39,158 bases of DNA from NCBI GenBank assembly GCA_903863885.1, contig CAIPEB010000569.1:1-39158 (forward strand). The letters run 5' to 3'. A model generated the notes under the pieces. That model had not been told where the DNA came from. It did not search any database and was given only the letters and a program-made list of their open reading frames with translations. The DNA is from an uncultured Planctomycetaceae bacterium (GTDB lineage Bacteria > Planctomycetota > Planctomycetia > Pirellulales > Pirellulaceae). This document shows, piece by piece, positions 1 to 8,456 of this stretch. Numbering within the stretch: the first letter of the stretch is position 1; each line of letters begins with the position of its first letter. The position numbers and the translations under genes are program-made.

Positions 1-278
1 CAACTTGAGCAACCGGTAGCGAACAAACGCTGCCGTTGGGTTATAGGAAAGGCCGACGTCGCAAGACGCCGGCCTTCTTGCGTTCCAGGGCCTGTTGTGC
101 CAACGAGTTAGGACGAGGGTGTCCACACGTGGCTCTCGGTCCGTCGTTCGCGCGCGACTCACACCCGCGCTCTCACGGACGCCACTCGACCCCATTTCCG
201 CCCCAAACTCTCGCCACTCTCGCAGTCTCGCGCCGTCCGGGTTATCGAGGAGTTGCGACCGCTCAATCGGTCGCAACC
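1..278 (+). repeat. Dispersed repeat, copy A
   Basis: The first 86 bases are identical to 4178-4263, and the rest of the copy remains alignable to 4264-4444 with many substitutions and small indels. Two structured parts are conserved. Near the head, AAGGCCGACGTC (49-60) and GACGCCGGCCTT (65-76) form a 12-position stem with one mismatch, capped by a GCAA tetraloop. At the tail, GTTGCGACCG (252-261) pairs perfectly with CGGTCGCAAC (268-277). The left end may lie outside the window. No protein is recognisable. It could be a non-autonomous mobile element or a structured RNA gene. Confidence 0.8.
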
Positions 279-604
279 CTTTCGCAACTAGCCCCCATGC
301 GGCTGGTATTTCGCGATGGCCACAGGGCGACGGGTCCGGCCAGTCGCCACCTGTCCAATCAACTTCTTCGCCAACGGACAGTCGGCACGTTGATTCCGAG
401 ATGGCAAAATGAGGACCAACGGTGGTACCGATCCCAGTCGGTGGCCACGTGTGTTGGAAACCGAACGTTTGATGACTCGCGGTGACTGCCCCGGGTCAGA
501 GTACATCCATTTCCCTGCTTCGGGCCAGCCTGCTGGCACGGTCGTGTGCGCCTACTATACTGACCGGCGCAGTTCGACGTGCCTGGAAGTGCAGGATATG
601 CATC
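279..604. other. Intergenic, no gene recognised
   Basis: This stretch lies between repeat copy A and the chosen start of the glycosidase. Open frames cross it, but none has recognisable family residues or a good ribosome-binding site. A sequence around 534 resembles a sigma-54 -24 box (TGGCACG), but the -12 element is shifted by one base, so I do not call it a promoter. Confidence 0.5.
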
Positions 605-3259
605 GTGCGACAACTTTATTGGAAGAACGGCACAATCGCAGCCGCAACCCTGGCCATACTCCTTATCGGAAGCGCCGGCCGGGCAACCGATCCACCCGAG
701 ATCCCGTACGTTTCTGCGTTGCAGGGCGCCGACGTAGTCCAAAAGAAGATGGCCACCGAGCTCCCCGGGGCACTGATCCTGGGCAATGGCGACCTGAACG
801 GCATTCTCTGGGTTCACGAAGGGCGGCTGCGGTTCTCGATCACCAAGAACGACGCCTGTGACGCGCGGCTCGAGACGGCCGACGATCCCGAGATTACGCG
901 GATCGACATTAAGAACCGAAAGTGGTCCAACACCGCCTTTCCGCCTTCCTTGCGCAAGCCCTATCCGTGTCCCATGATCTGCGGCCATGTCGAGTTTTCG
1001 GGTGATGCTGCCGGTGAACGCTCACCGTCATGGGCTGCGGTTCGGCAAGAGGGCCAGTCGACCATCGACTATGACAAGACCGGCAAGATGGTGATAGCCA
1101 CGATCCAGGGACATGCCGGCAACAGCGCCGGGTGGGGCTTTGCTCCGAAAGCGACTGACCAGATACAACGCGTCACGGCGAGACTGTCCGGCAACGCGAA
1201 CGCCCAGTGGTATTTGCATTTTGTTGGCCCCGATATCGCCTCGGGCTGGCAGCCGGCGACCGAGGTCGCGTCCGACGTAACGTTTGAGATACCCGCCGGC
1301 TCGAAGCTCCAGCGCATCGACCTCTATATCTGGACGAACGACGGGAAGCCGGCCGAGATCCGACTGCACTCGGTAATGACCGACGGCAACGCGCAGTCGC
1401 TGGCCGGCGCCGGAACGACGACTTCCCTGCAAAGCAAACTCGATCTGGCCCGCGCTGTGGGGACTGTCACGGGTACGGACGGCATGAAGGTGGTCGGCCG
1501 CGTGCTGGCGGGCCGTAATGCGGCGGTCTTCGAAAGCACCGGCCCGGTCTCGCTCACTCCTTGCGCCGCCGACTTCATACCCGCCTCGAAAGGTGGCACA
1601 CGCGCCGGCGCCGACTGGGTGCTGACCGAGGTCCCCGGCGACGTCGACTGGCCGGGGATGACGTTCGCAATCGCCCACGCCGCCAAGTCAGCGCGTCATG
1701 CGGTGGCTGTGGTGACTTCGCTTGAAGCGGACGATCCGGTTGATGCGGCCGTGAGACTGGCCAATCAGACGCTGGCCGAAGATGCCAACGTACAAATCGC
1801 TGCGCACGAGGCGGCCTGGCAACAGTTTTGGGCCACCTCGGGCATCTCGCTGGACGATCCATATCTGGAAGGGGTCTGGTATCGGAACTTGTATTTCCTC
1901 CGCTGCTTCAGCAAGCCGGGGGTGCCGCCGATCGGCCTGTTCATGGGCTGTGCCACGGATGTGATGCCTTGGCACGGAGTGGCCACCACCGATTACAACT
2001 TCGAGCAGTGTTTCTGGCCGGCTTACGTCTGCAACCATGCCGAGCTGGCCGAGCCGTACAACCGCTTCATGGTCGACTACTTGCCGCGCGGAAAATGGTT
2101 TGCCAAAGAGACGTACGGTATCAACGGTGCTTTCTATCCGGTCAATCACTTCAACCACCAGATCAACGACCCGGCCGTCTGTAAGTCGAAGAACCGGCAC
2201 ATGAATTTCTACTTCCCCTGGACTTATGTGCCGGGTGCCAACGGTTGGCAGGCGCAGAATGTCTGGCTCGCCTACCTTTACCATCCAGACCGACAATTCC
2301 TGGAAACCGACGCCTACCCGATCGTCAAAGAGATGGCCATCTTCTATGCCGAATTCCTTCAGCAATGTGAGCGAACGCCGCAAGGCAAGGCGATCTACGG
2401 CCCGACCTATAGCCCCGAGCACCGCGGCTTTGGCGAAAACGACACACCCTGCGACATCGCATTCACTCGCTTTACGTTAAAGGCTGCCCTGCAAGGCGCC
2501 GAGACTTTAGGGTGCGACGCCGAGTTAGTGAAGAAATGGCAAGCAGCTCTGGCCATCGTTCCCGATTACTCGATCGTTCCCGACAGCGATCCGCCGATCG
2601 TCTCGGATGTCCGCGGCGGTCAGCCGATCACCTACAACGTGGCTGTGCCTGTGCTGCCAGTCTTTCCGGTCGGCGAGGTCACTTGGTGGTCGCCCGAAGA
2701 CGAGAAGAAACTCTTCGCCCACACGATCGAGACGCTTTCCTGGACCGGCTACAACTCGACGATGATCATGGCCGGCGCCCGTGCCCGGTTGAGCATGCCG
2801 GGGACCCACGAGTGGATCACGAACGTCTTTCAGCAGCGGCAAATGCCCAGCGGCTTCTTCGTAATGCTGGGAGAAGGTTACGGCCATGATGCTCGCGGCA
2901 ACTACTCCGAACAAGTCGCGGCCGCCGGTATCGTCGGAGAGATGCTGATGCAGAGCGTCGGCGGCATCGTGCGTCTGTTTCCGGCATGGCCGATCGACAA
3001 AGATGCCCATTTTCAGCGGTTGCTCGCGGAAGGCGGCTTCGAGATCTCCGCCTCGCAGGTCGGTGGCCAGGTAACTCAACTCCAGATCGACTCCACCGCC
3101 GGTGGCCAACTTCGACTATTCAGCCCCTGGCCGCTTATCACGGTTCATCGCGACGGTGTGTCGGAGACATTGAAACTGGACGACCGCGGGATCGTCCAAC
3201 TGACAACCCATCCAGGAGACTCGGTACAATTTACTCCTGGTGAAACGGAGATGAAGTAG
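605..3259 (+). CDS. Secreted GH95-like six-hairpin glycoside hydrolase
   Basis: The product resembles the (alpha/alpha)6-barrel glycosidases near family GH95 (alpha-L-fucosidase/galactosidase), probably acting on a polysaccharide or glycan outside the cytoplasm. An N-terminal hydrophobic segment (AAATLAILLIGSAG) reads as a signal peptide. The next part carries the GH95-type 'ALILGNGDLNGILWVHEGRLR' theme, then a long beta-rich N domain, and a barrel rich in W, Y and H with 'WHGVATTDYNFEQCFWP' and 'YGPTYSPEHRGFGEND' motifs likely lining the active site. A short beta domain closes the protein. The frame is open back to 482, but I prefer GTG 605 because AGGA lies eight bases upstream and the signal peptide then starts normally. 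Substrate specificity cannot be told from sequence. It sits between repeat copies A and B. Confidence 0.75.
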   Translation: MRQLYWKNGTIAAATLAILLIGSAGRATDPPEIPYVSALQGADVVQKKMATELPGALILGNGDLNGILWVHEGRLRFSITKNDACDARLETADDPEITRIDIKNRKWSNTAFPPSLRKPYPCPMICGHVEFSGDAAGERSPSWAAVRQEGQSTIDYDKTGKMVIATIQGHAGNSAGWGFAPKATDQIQRVTARLSGNANAQWYLHFVGPDIASGWQPATEVASDVTFEIPAGSKLQRIDLYIWTNDGKPAEIRLHSVMTDGNAQSLAGAGTTTSLQSKLDLARAVGTVTGTDGMKVVGRVLAGRNAAVFESTGPVSLTPCAADFIPASKGGTRAGADWVLTEVPGDVDWPGMTFAIAHAAKSARHAVAVVTSLEADDPVDAAVRLANQTLAEDANVQIAAHEAAWQQFWATSGISLDDPYLEGVWYRNLYFLRCFSKPGVPPIGLFMGCATDVMPWHGVATTDYNFEQCFWPAYVCNHAELAEPYNRFMVDYLPRGKWFAKETYGINGAFYPVNHFNHQINDPAVCKSKNRHMNFYFPWTYVPGANGWQAQNVWLAYLYHPDRQFLETDAYPIVKEMAIFYAEFLQQCERTPQGKAIYGPTYSPEHRGFGENDTPCDIAFTRFTLKAALQGAETLGCDAELVKKWQAALAIVPDYSIVPDSDPPIVSDVRGGQPITYNVAVPVLPVFPVGEVTWWSPEDEKKLFAHTIETLSWTGYNSTMIMAGARARLSMPGTHEWITNVFQQRQMPSGFFVMLGEGYGHDARGNYSEQVAAAGIVGEMLMQSVGGIVRLFPAWPIDKDAHFQRLLAEGGFEISASQVGGQVTQLQIDSTAGGQLRLFSPWPLITVHRDGVSETLKLDDRGIVQLTTHPGDSVQFTPGETEMK

Positions 3260-3475
3260 CGGGATAGTTCATCAAGACCAGTCGGCGGCGCGGCCCAGTT
3301 CACATCTCCCGGTAACGCCAACCGCTCACCCGCAAAGGACCTGTTGCGTGAATTGGCTGGCAAGCAGCGGCCGGAGCGCACCATCGTGATTGGCACTGGT
3401 GATTTGTCAGACAACCCTTATGGATTCGCCGCATCTGTCCCCCTCGCGACTGCGTTTATGTTTACAGGCGGGGCG

Positions 3476-4071
3476 ATGGCGATTCAACTCGACCGCATCC
3501 GGTCCTTGGTTTCTGCCAAAGCCGTCGTCGCCGGCAATGTGTTTCAATTGCGGGGGGACTTCTGGCAGGTCTCGTCCGACGGCAAAACAGTCATTCTGAA
3601 AGACACTGTCGGCATGGGATTTATTGCCCGGCTGATCGCGGAACCCAACCGGGAGATCCCCGCTGTCACCCTGCTGGCGGTTCGCGTCGGTATTGATCCG
3701 CTGGTCGCCAGTGGTTCGTCTGGTGAGTTACTCGACGACCAAGCTCGCAACGAGTACGGTCGCCGGTATCGCGAGTTGCAGGACGAACTGCAAGAGGCGA
3801 GAGAGAATCACGACCTCGGCCGGATTGAGCAGCTCGAGTTGCGATGGATCAATTGGCGAAGGAGCTGGCCAGCGCCACCGGGCTTGGCGGCCGGTCACGC
3901 AGGAAATCGGATATCGAAAGGGTGCGCAAGCAGGTGTCGATGGCGGTTGCGCGCGGTATGGAGAAGATCGGCGAAGTGCACGAGGCGTTGGGCCGGCACC
4001 TGGTGGACAAGATCACGTCCGGCCTGACATTCCGGTATGCCATGGACGGCGATATGAACTGGCAGACGTGA
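3476..4071 (+). pseudogene. LGGR-tail protein, interrupted by a frameshift
   Basis: The first frame (from ATG 3476) reads 'NVFQLRGDFWQVSSDGKTV', 'LKDTVGMGFIARLI', 'SGELLDDQARNEYGRRYRELQDELQEA'. The -1 frame from about 3844 continues with 'MDQLAKELASATGLGGRSRR' and 'HEALGRHLVDKITSGLTFRY'. In planctomycete relatives I know, these segments form one continuous module, usually at the C-terminus of ATPase or regulatory proteins, of unknown function. The join near 3842-3844 implies one missing base. The upstream reading frame is open to a TTG at 3344, so a longer start is possible. Without the shift the protein would end in an implausible Arg/Trp-rich tail at 4027. It could be a dead gene, a sequencing error or, less likely, a recoding site. 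Confidence 0.7.
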
Positions 4072-4177
4072 CGGTGGAAAGCCATCTAAGCTGTGTACCT
4101 GAATCGAGTTTTGTGGGTAATGAAACGCCGATAATAACCCGCACTTTTTCAGGCGTTCGAAACGAGTTCGGCCCTCT

Positions 4178-4444
4178 CAACTTGAGCAACCGGTAGCGAA
4201 CAAACGCTGCCGTTGGGTTATAGGAAAGGCCGACGTCGCAAGACGCCGGCCTTCTTGCGTTCCGGGGCCATTCGTGGCAACGAGCTGCGACGAGGGTGTC
4301 CACACCGGGCTCCAGGTCCGCGACTCGCACCCACGCAGTCGCGGCCGCCACTTTGCCCCGTTTTCGCCCCGAAGTCTGACCCGTCTCTGACTCCCGCGCG
4401 GCCCGGGTTATCGAGGAGTTGCGAGCGCTCAATCGGTCGCAACC
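4178..4444 (+). repeat. Dispersed repeat, copy B
   Basis: This copy starts 106 bases after the end of the frameshifted LGGR-tail gene. Bases 4178-4263 match 1-86 exactly. The head hairpin with GCAA loop is at 4226-4253, and the tail hairpin at 4418-4443 has one mismatch compared with copy A. The orientation is the same as copy A, so the glycosidase and LGGR-tail genes lie between direct repeats. Confidence 0.85.
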
Positions 4445-4551
4445 TCTGCTGTGCCCTTCCGTTCGCGGAGTGGTCAGGGGGGACGCTATCGCTGTCGGTT
4501 AAGCCGATGACGTGGAACGCCCCCTTGCCGGGAATCTACCAGATCATCCCC

Positions 4552-5556
4552 TCACTTCACCTTCTTCAAAGGTGGGACCTTCCACTTGCCATTGAAGGCG
4601 TCCTCCTTCGGGGCGTAGAGCCGCATGAAACAGATGAAGGGGCCTTTCGGTGCCGGCAGCCAGTTCGACTCCTTGTCCTTGCCTGGCGATTCGTTCTGGA
4701 CATAGAGCGTCAGGCCGCCGTCCGCATCCTTCTTGAGGTCGGGGAGCATCGGCGAGTTGATCAGGTAGCGGTTCAGCGGGTTGGCGTAGAGAAAGCTGCC
4801 CGGCAACTCGTACATGGTGAACGACCAGAAGGCATTGACTGGCGGATACTCGCCGGGGGCGAAGTGGAGCGTGTAGCGGTGCTTCGCGCCGTCCAGCGAA
4901 TCACTGTCGCCATCGACCGCAAAGACGGGGTAGATCGCCTCTTCCTTTGATTGGCCGTAAATGCCCAACACGGCCCCCGCCATACGGTACAGGTAGTTAT
5001 TTTTCAGGTACTCCCGCGTTCCGAACACATCCGCCGAGCCGATCTTTCGCGTGTCGATCTGAGAGCGTTTCAGTTCGGCGAACTCCTTCCACCCGTCCGC
5101 CATCCCTTCCTCGATCGCCTTCTTGAGTTCGGGCGAGAGCTTTGTCGCGTCAAACGTCTTCCCCGCCCCGACATCGATGCGGGCCAACTTGGCCATCAAC
5201 TCCTTCTCCGACGGGTGCGTGGGGCAGAAATCGAGGCAGAAATTCAGGAGTTTGAAGAAGTCGAGGCTCGTCCGTTGCGCTTCCATGGTGAGGGGTTTGA
5301 GGAAGTCGATCGCGGGGGTCTGCTTCGCCGGTTGGCCGAGGAACGCGGAGAGCGGTTGTACCTTATAGGCCGCCTGGACCTTTCGCACGTTGTCGATATC
5401 GCCCGCGTTGAACAACTGGGTGCGGGCCAGAATGTAACCGATCTCGGTTTCACAGCGGATAACCGCCTTGATCCCTTCGGGCTTTTCACCCTTCCAGTTC
5501 GGCCCGGCCAGCAGGTAGCTTCCGGGCTCGTTTCCCGTCGTTCGGCTGTGGGGCAC
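4552..5556 (-). pseudogene. DUF1254/DUF1214 protein, N-terminally truncated
   Basis: The sequence matches the C-terminal two thirds of the DUF1254-DUF1214 family, secreted or periplasmic proteins of unknown biochemical role. Typical blocks are 'SYLLAGPNWKGE', 'VIRCETEIGYILARTQLFN', 'FGTREYLKNNYLYRMAGAVLGIYG', 'FWSFTMYELPGSFLYANPLNRYLINSPML' split over residues about 240-275, and 'ESNWLPAPKGPF'. The usual signal peptide and the first roughly 120 residues of DUF1254 are absent. The only start is a GTG at 5554-5556, buried in a strong hairpin with no visible ribosome-binding site. Since the upstream neighbour is also a broken paralogue, I judge this a relic rather than a short functional form. 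Confidence 0.7.
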
Positions 5557-5579
5557 GCCCAGGACGATCCCGGGCGTGC
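5553..5579. other. Strong intergenic hairpin
   Basis: GCACGCCC (5553-5560) pairs with GGGCGTGC (5572-5579), and inside it GGA pairs with TCC around a CGA loop. It sits between the two minus-strand DUF1254/DUF1214 relics and covers the nominal GTG start of the second. Reading on the plus strand it is followed by a short TATTTT. It may be a terminator or simply a spacer palindrome. Confidence 0.5.
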
Positions 5580-5594
5580 GCTATTTTGCCATGC

Positions 5595-6307
5595 TTACTT
5601 CACGCGAACGAGATCGGGCAGTTTCCAGCTCCGATCGAAGTAGGCCTCGGTCGGCGCGTAAAGGCGGAAGAGACCGAACCAACCGCGGCCGGGGGCGGTC
5701 GGAATCCAGTTCTTCTCCTTGCCCTGCGGTGCCTCGGGGCCGATGTACAGGTCCACGGAACCGTCGCCATTCTTGATCAAGTCTTTCCGGGAATCCAGAC
5801 CGGCGATGTCGTGCTTCGTGTCGATGAAGCTGCGGGTTTCGGTATCGTACAGCGTGAAGGCCCAGAACTGCTTCGCGGGGGCGTTGGGCGGAACGCGTAG
5901 CGAGTAGTCGTGGTTGCCCTGTAGCGATTGTCCGTCTTTGTCCTTCCGGATGCCCATGTAGGCTTGTCCGGACCACTCAGGCCCATGTCGCTGATCGGAC
6001 GCTGCCACATGTCAAGGATGGCACCGGCCGTCGGACCTTTCGGATAGTTAATCACCAGCGGGCCTGTTCGTTCCAGGTTCAGGAAACCAACGAGGTACGG
6101 CGTCGTGACGTTCGGTGTGAGGATCCCCATCTTTTCGCGGACACTCAACGTCAGCACGAGATCGCCATCCTCCTGGCCGAACACCGACTCGTGCTGCTCC
6201 TGCCATTTTGCGAAGGAGACAATCGGGATCGCCCAGATGTAGGTTTGCGTGGCCCGCTGGAAGTCCGTCTCGTCGTACAACTTCGTGACGGTGGCGTCAG
6301 TCGGGTA
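5595..6307 (-). pseudogene. DUF1254/DUF1214 protein with internal deletion and lost N-terminus
   Basis: Reading leftwards from 6307, the frame gives a clear DUF1254 start region ('YPTDATVTKLYDETDFQRA', 'IWAIPIVSFAKWQ', 'GILTPNVTTPYLVGFLNL', 'WQRPISDMGLSGPDK'). At about 5970-5985 the frame changes and jumps directly to a DUF1214 C-terminus ('YMGIRKDKDGQS', 'AKQFWAFTLYDTETRSFI', 'NGDGSVDLYIGPEAPQGKE', 'GRGWFGLFRLYAP'). Intact relatives have roughly 150-200 residues between these blocks. The signal peptide is missing too: the frame upstream of the YPT residues runs straight into repeat copy C. The next gene to the left is a paralogue of the same family. Confidence 0.75.
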
Positions 6308-6469
6308 CAGGAAAGGCCGATGTCGCAAGTCGCCGGCCCCATTACGTTGCAAGGCCAGTTCTCGCAACACCTTGCGACGACGCCAATACAGACACGGCCG
6401 AGGCGAGTCGGGTCCCGGCCGTCCCGCTTTTCTGCCCGGGTTCTCCGTCGTTTCTCGATCAGCGAGACT
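6303..6469 (+). repeat. Dispersed repeat, diverged copy C
   Basis: The run from 6303 (GGGTACAGGAAAGGCCGATG) matches the part of copies A and B that starts at their base 38. It keeps a GCAA loop (6325-6328) between imperfect arms GGCCGATGTC and GTCGCCGGCC. Further on it shares the 'GCCCGGGTT...TC' motif and ends in a different small hairpin (TCTCG/CGAGA, 6453-6467). The first 37 bases of the other copies are absent, and the match begins exactly where the DUF1254 reading frame loses its N-terminus. Confidence 0.55.
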
Positions 6470-6578
6470 CGGAGCTCGTCCCGTGCGTCGCGAATTTGAG
6501 CAGCAAACAGACTCAGCAGATACGGCAGCGTCCACGTAGCCGCGATCCAAACAGAGTTGCGCAAAGTACTGAAACGGA

Positions 6579-7535
6579 TTAACGGTCCAATCGGACGTCC
6601 GACATCGAAACGGGGTCTTCACGCGGCTCGATGTGCGTCGACACAGTTGCATCGCACAATTTGTCGCGAATGTCTGCTTCGATGCGTTCTAACAATTCAT
6701 GTCCCTGTTGGACCGTCCAATCGCCGGGAACCAGCACATGCATCGAAACAAACCTGCGCGTCGCGGCCTGTCGCGTCCGCACAGCGTGAAAGAGAACGCC
6801 ATCGCGTTCATACGAATTCAATACCTGCATAATCCGCTCACGTTCTTCAGAAGGCAGAGCGGTATCGATGAGTCCGTGTACGGATCTGCAGACGAGGCGG
6901 TAGCCCGACCAGACAATGTTAACAGCAACGGCGATCGCTAACAGCGGATCCAGTCGCTGCCATCCTGTTAGCGAAACCGCCCCTAATCCGACGATTACTC
7001 CCGCAGAGGTCCAGACGTCAGTCATCAGGTGTTGACCGTCCGCTTCAAGCGTAATCGAGTTGCGTTTCCTCCCGGCGCTGATCAGCACTCGGGCCACGGT
7101 GAAGTTGATGAGCGAAGCCAGGGCAGACACGACCAGCCCCGATCCCAACGACTCAATCGGTGTCGGGCGCACGAGCCGTCCGACCGCGGTCACCATGATA
7201 CTGATTGCGGCGATCAGGATCAGCATGCCTTCCGCGCCGCTGGAGAAATACTCCGCCTTCGTGTGGCCGTAAGGATGGTCCTCGTCGGCCGGCCTTGCCG
7301 CGATTGTCAGCATGGCGAGCGCGATTCCCGCACCGATGAGGTTGACGAGCGACTCGATGGCATCCGAAAGCAACCCGACGGAACCGGTGAGGAAATAGGC
7401 GGTCGATTTCAGGACAATTGTCGCGATGGACGCCCCGACAGAAAGCCACGCGTAACGCACCAAGGGAATGTTGCCGCTGCCTGGTGGTTCAGGCAAGGCT
7501 CGACTACTGCTTTCCGGTTTTCCATTCACGGACAT
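6579..7535 (-). CDS. Cation diffusion facilitator (CDF) metal transporter
   Basis: This is an inner-membrane proton-coupled exporter of divalent metal ions. About six hydrophobic helices lie between residues 25 and 215, followed by a cytoplasmic ferredoxin-like domain to residue 318. The CDF loop signature '[14 protein letters not shown]' follows helix 2. The transport-site motif in helix 2 reads SDAIESLVN, so the positions that are Asp/Asp in YiiP-type zinc exporters are Glu61/Asn65. Helix 5 keeps a His-xxx-Asp pair (HLMTD). This suggests a metal preference other than the classical zinc type, but sequence alone cannot say which. ATG 7535 has GGAGG nine bases upstream. The gene ends 110 bases from repeat copy C and appears intact, unlike both of its neighbours. 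Confidence 0.9.
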   Translation of the reverse strand: MSVNGKPESSSRALPEPPGSGNIPLVRYAWLSVGASIATIVLKSTAYFLTGSVGLLSDAIESLVNLIGAGIALAMLTIAARPADEDHPYGHTKAEYFSSGAEGMLILIAAISIMVTAVGRLVRPTPIESLGSGLVVSALASLINFTVARVLISAGRKRNSITLEADGQHLMTDVWTSAGVIVGLGAVSLTGWQRLDPLLAIAVAVNIVWSGYRLVCRSVHGLIDTALPSEERERIMQVLNSYERDGVLFHAVRTRQAATRRFVSMHVLVPGDWTVQQGHELLERIEADIRDKLCDATVSTHIEPREDPVSMSDVRLDR

Positions 7536-7648
7536 CGGCAGAGCCTCCCGAACAACATGGCGGCAAGATACGGTCTGCCCAAACTGAGATTGGCGATGAC
7601 GTCATTCTGTGCACAGGGAATGTGCTGTACGGTACTGGATTATCGCCA

Positions 7649-8456
7649 TTAACGACCGCGTCCGAGCGTCGACATGACAATCAAATCCACGTCGTGCCTT
7701 TCGGCTGCACGGCCAATAATGCGATCCACGTTGCTTCCCTCCTCAAACAGCGGTATCAGCCTAGCGTTTCGGCAATTGATCGGCGAGATGAACTGTCGAT
7801 AATCCTGCTCCTTTTCGGCCCGCAGCACTTGATCGTAGCCCTCAAAGACGTAGATCGATTCGTTGAAATATACTTGCAGCAGAAAACACGAAGTCGCGCT
7901 GTTGTGCCAAGCCAAAGAAGCAACTACCTCGACCGCGACGGCAGCGTTTTCGGAGAAATCCACCGGCACGAGTGCGCGACGCTGCTGTGCCACGCGGTTC
8001 GAGGGCGTCAACCTGACGGAGCAGGGGGCCTTCATGGCTAATTGCCGGGCCAGTGTCGTGCGACGCGAAGCATCGCCCCCCTGCCCGACCAACAGAGGGC
8101 GACACGCGGCTGTCGGTTGCGTTCGTCAAGAGTCGATCCAGGACCGGTCCGTGTGACAGATGAAAAGACACTCGCACGTTTTCCGGCACGTTGGTGAAGT
8201 GGGACTTCACTCTGTCCTTCAACCGGTTCACTACTTGGTCGCAACATTGCGGCGCTGACCACCCGACCGCGTCGACCGAATGGGGCGAAACGTGTACGGA
8301 GCAGACTCGGTTGACGGCACCCCGTCCGGCTACCATGGCGGCGTATCGGATCAAAGAACTGTCCGCGTTTCTGTGTGCTAACGCGACCATGAGAAGCTGG
8401 CAAGGACGCTTGAGGTTGTTGCAGTGAACACGTGTGTGTCTGATCGCGATGCACAC
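7649..8456 (-). pseudogene. Tandem universal stress protein, frameshifted and C-truncated
   Basis: Two UspA-like domains are recognisable. The first (from about 8456) reads 'LKRPCQLLMVALAHRNADSSLIRYAAMVA' and ends near 'FHLSHGPVLDRLL'. The reading frame then changes around 8090-8130. The second frame continues with the inter-domain 'LLVGQGGDASRRTTLARQLAMKAPCSV', followed by 'RRALVPVDFSENAAVAVEVVASLA' and 'YFNESIYVFEGYDQVLRAE'. It stops at 'VDLIVMSTLGRGR', where relatives continue for roughly 30-40 more residues. Its 5' end overlaps the 3' end of the SulP gene by about 80 bases in another frame. Such proteins are cytoplasmic stress or nucleotide-binding factors, but this copy is unlikely to be functional if the sequence is accurate. 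Confidence 0.7.

Noticed and set aside
252-278. Repeat tail hairpin as an integron attC site
   Set aside because: The 3' inverted-repeat arms do not show the GTTRRRY/RYYYAAC core arrangement and no integrase is present.
528-548. TGGCACG upstream of the GH95-like gene as a sigma-54 promoter
   Set aside because: The GC of the -12 box is offset by one base from the required spacing.
6470-6578. Hydrophobic minus-strand peptide (SVWIAATWTLPYLLSLFAA) as the signal peptide of the DUF1254 relic
   Set aside because: It is in a different frame from the DUF1254 residues and is separated from them by the repeat; perhaps a remnant, but not supportable.
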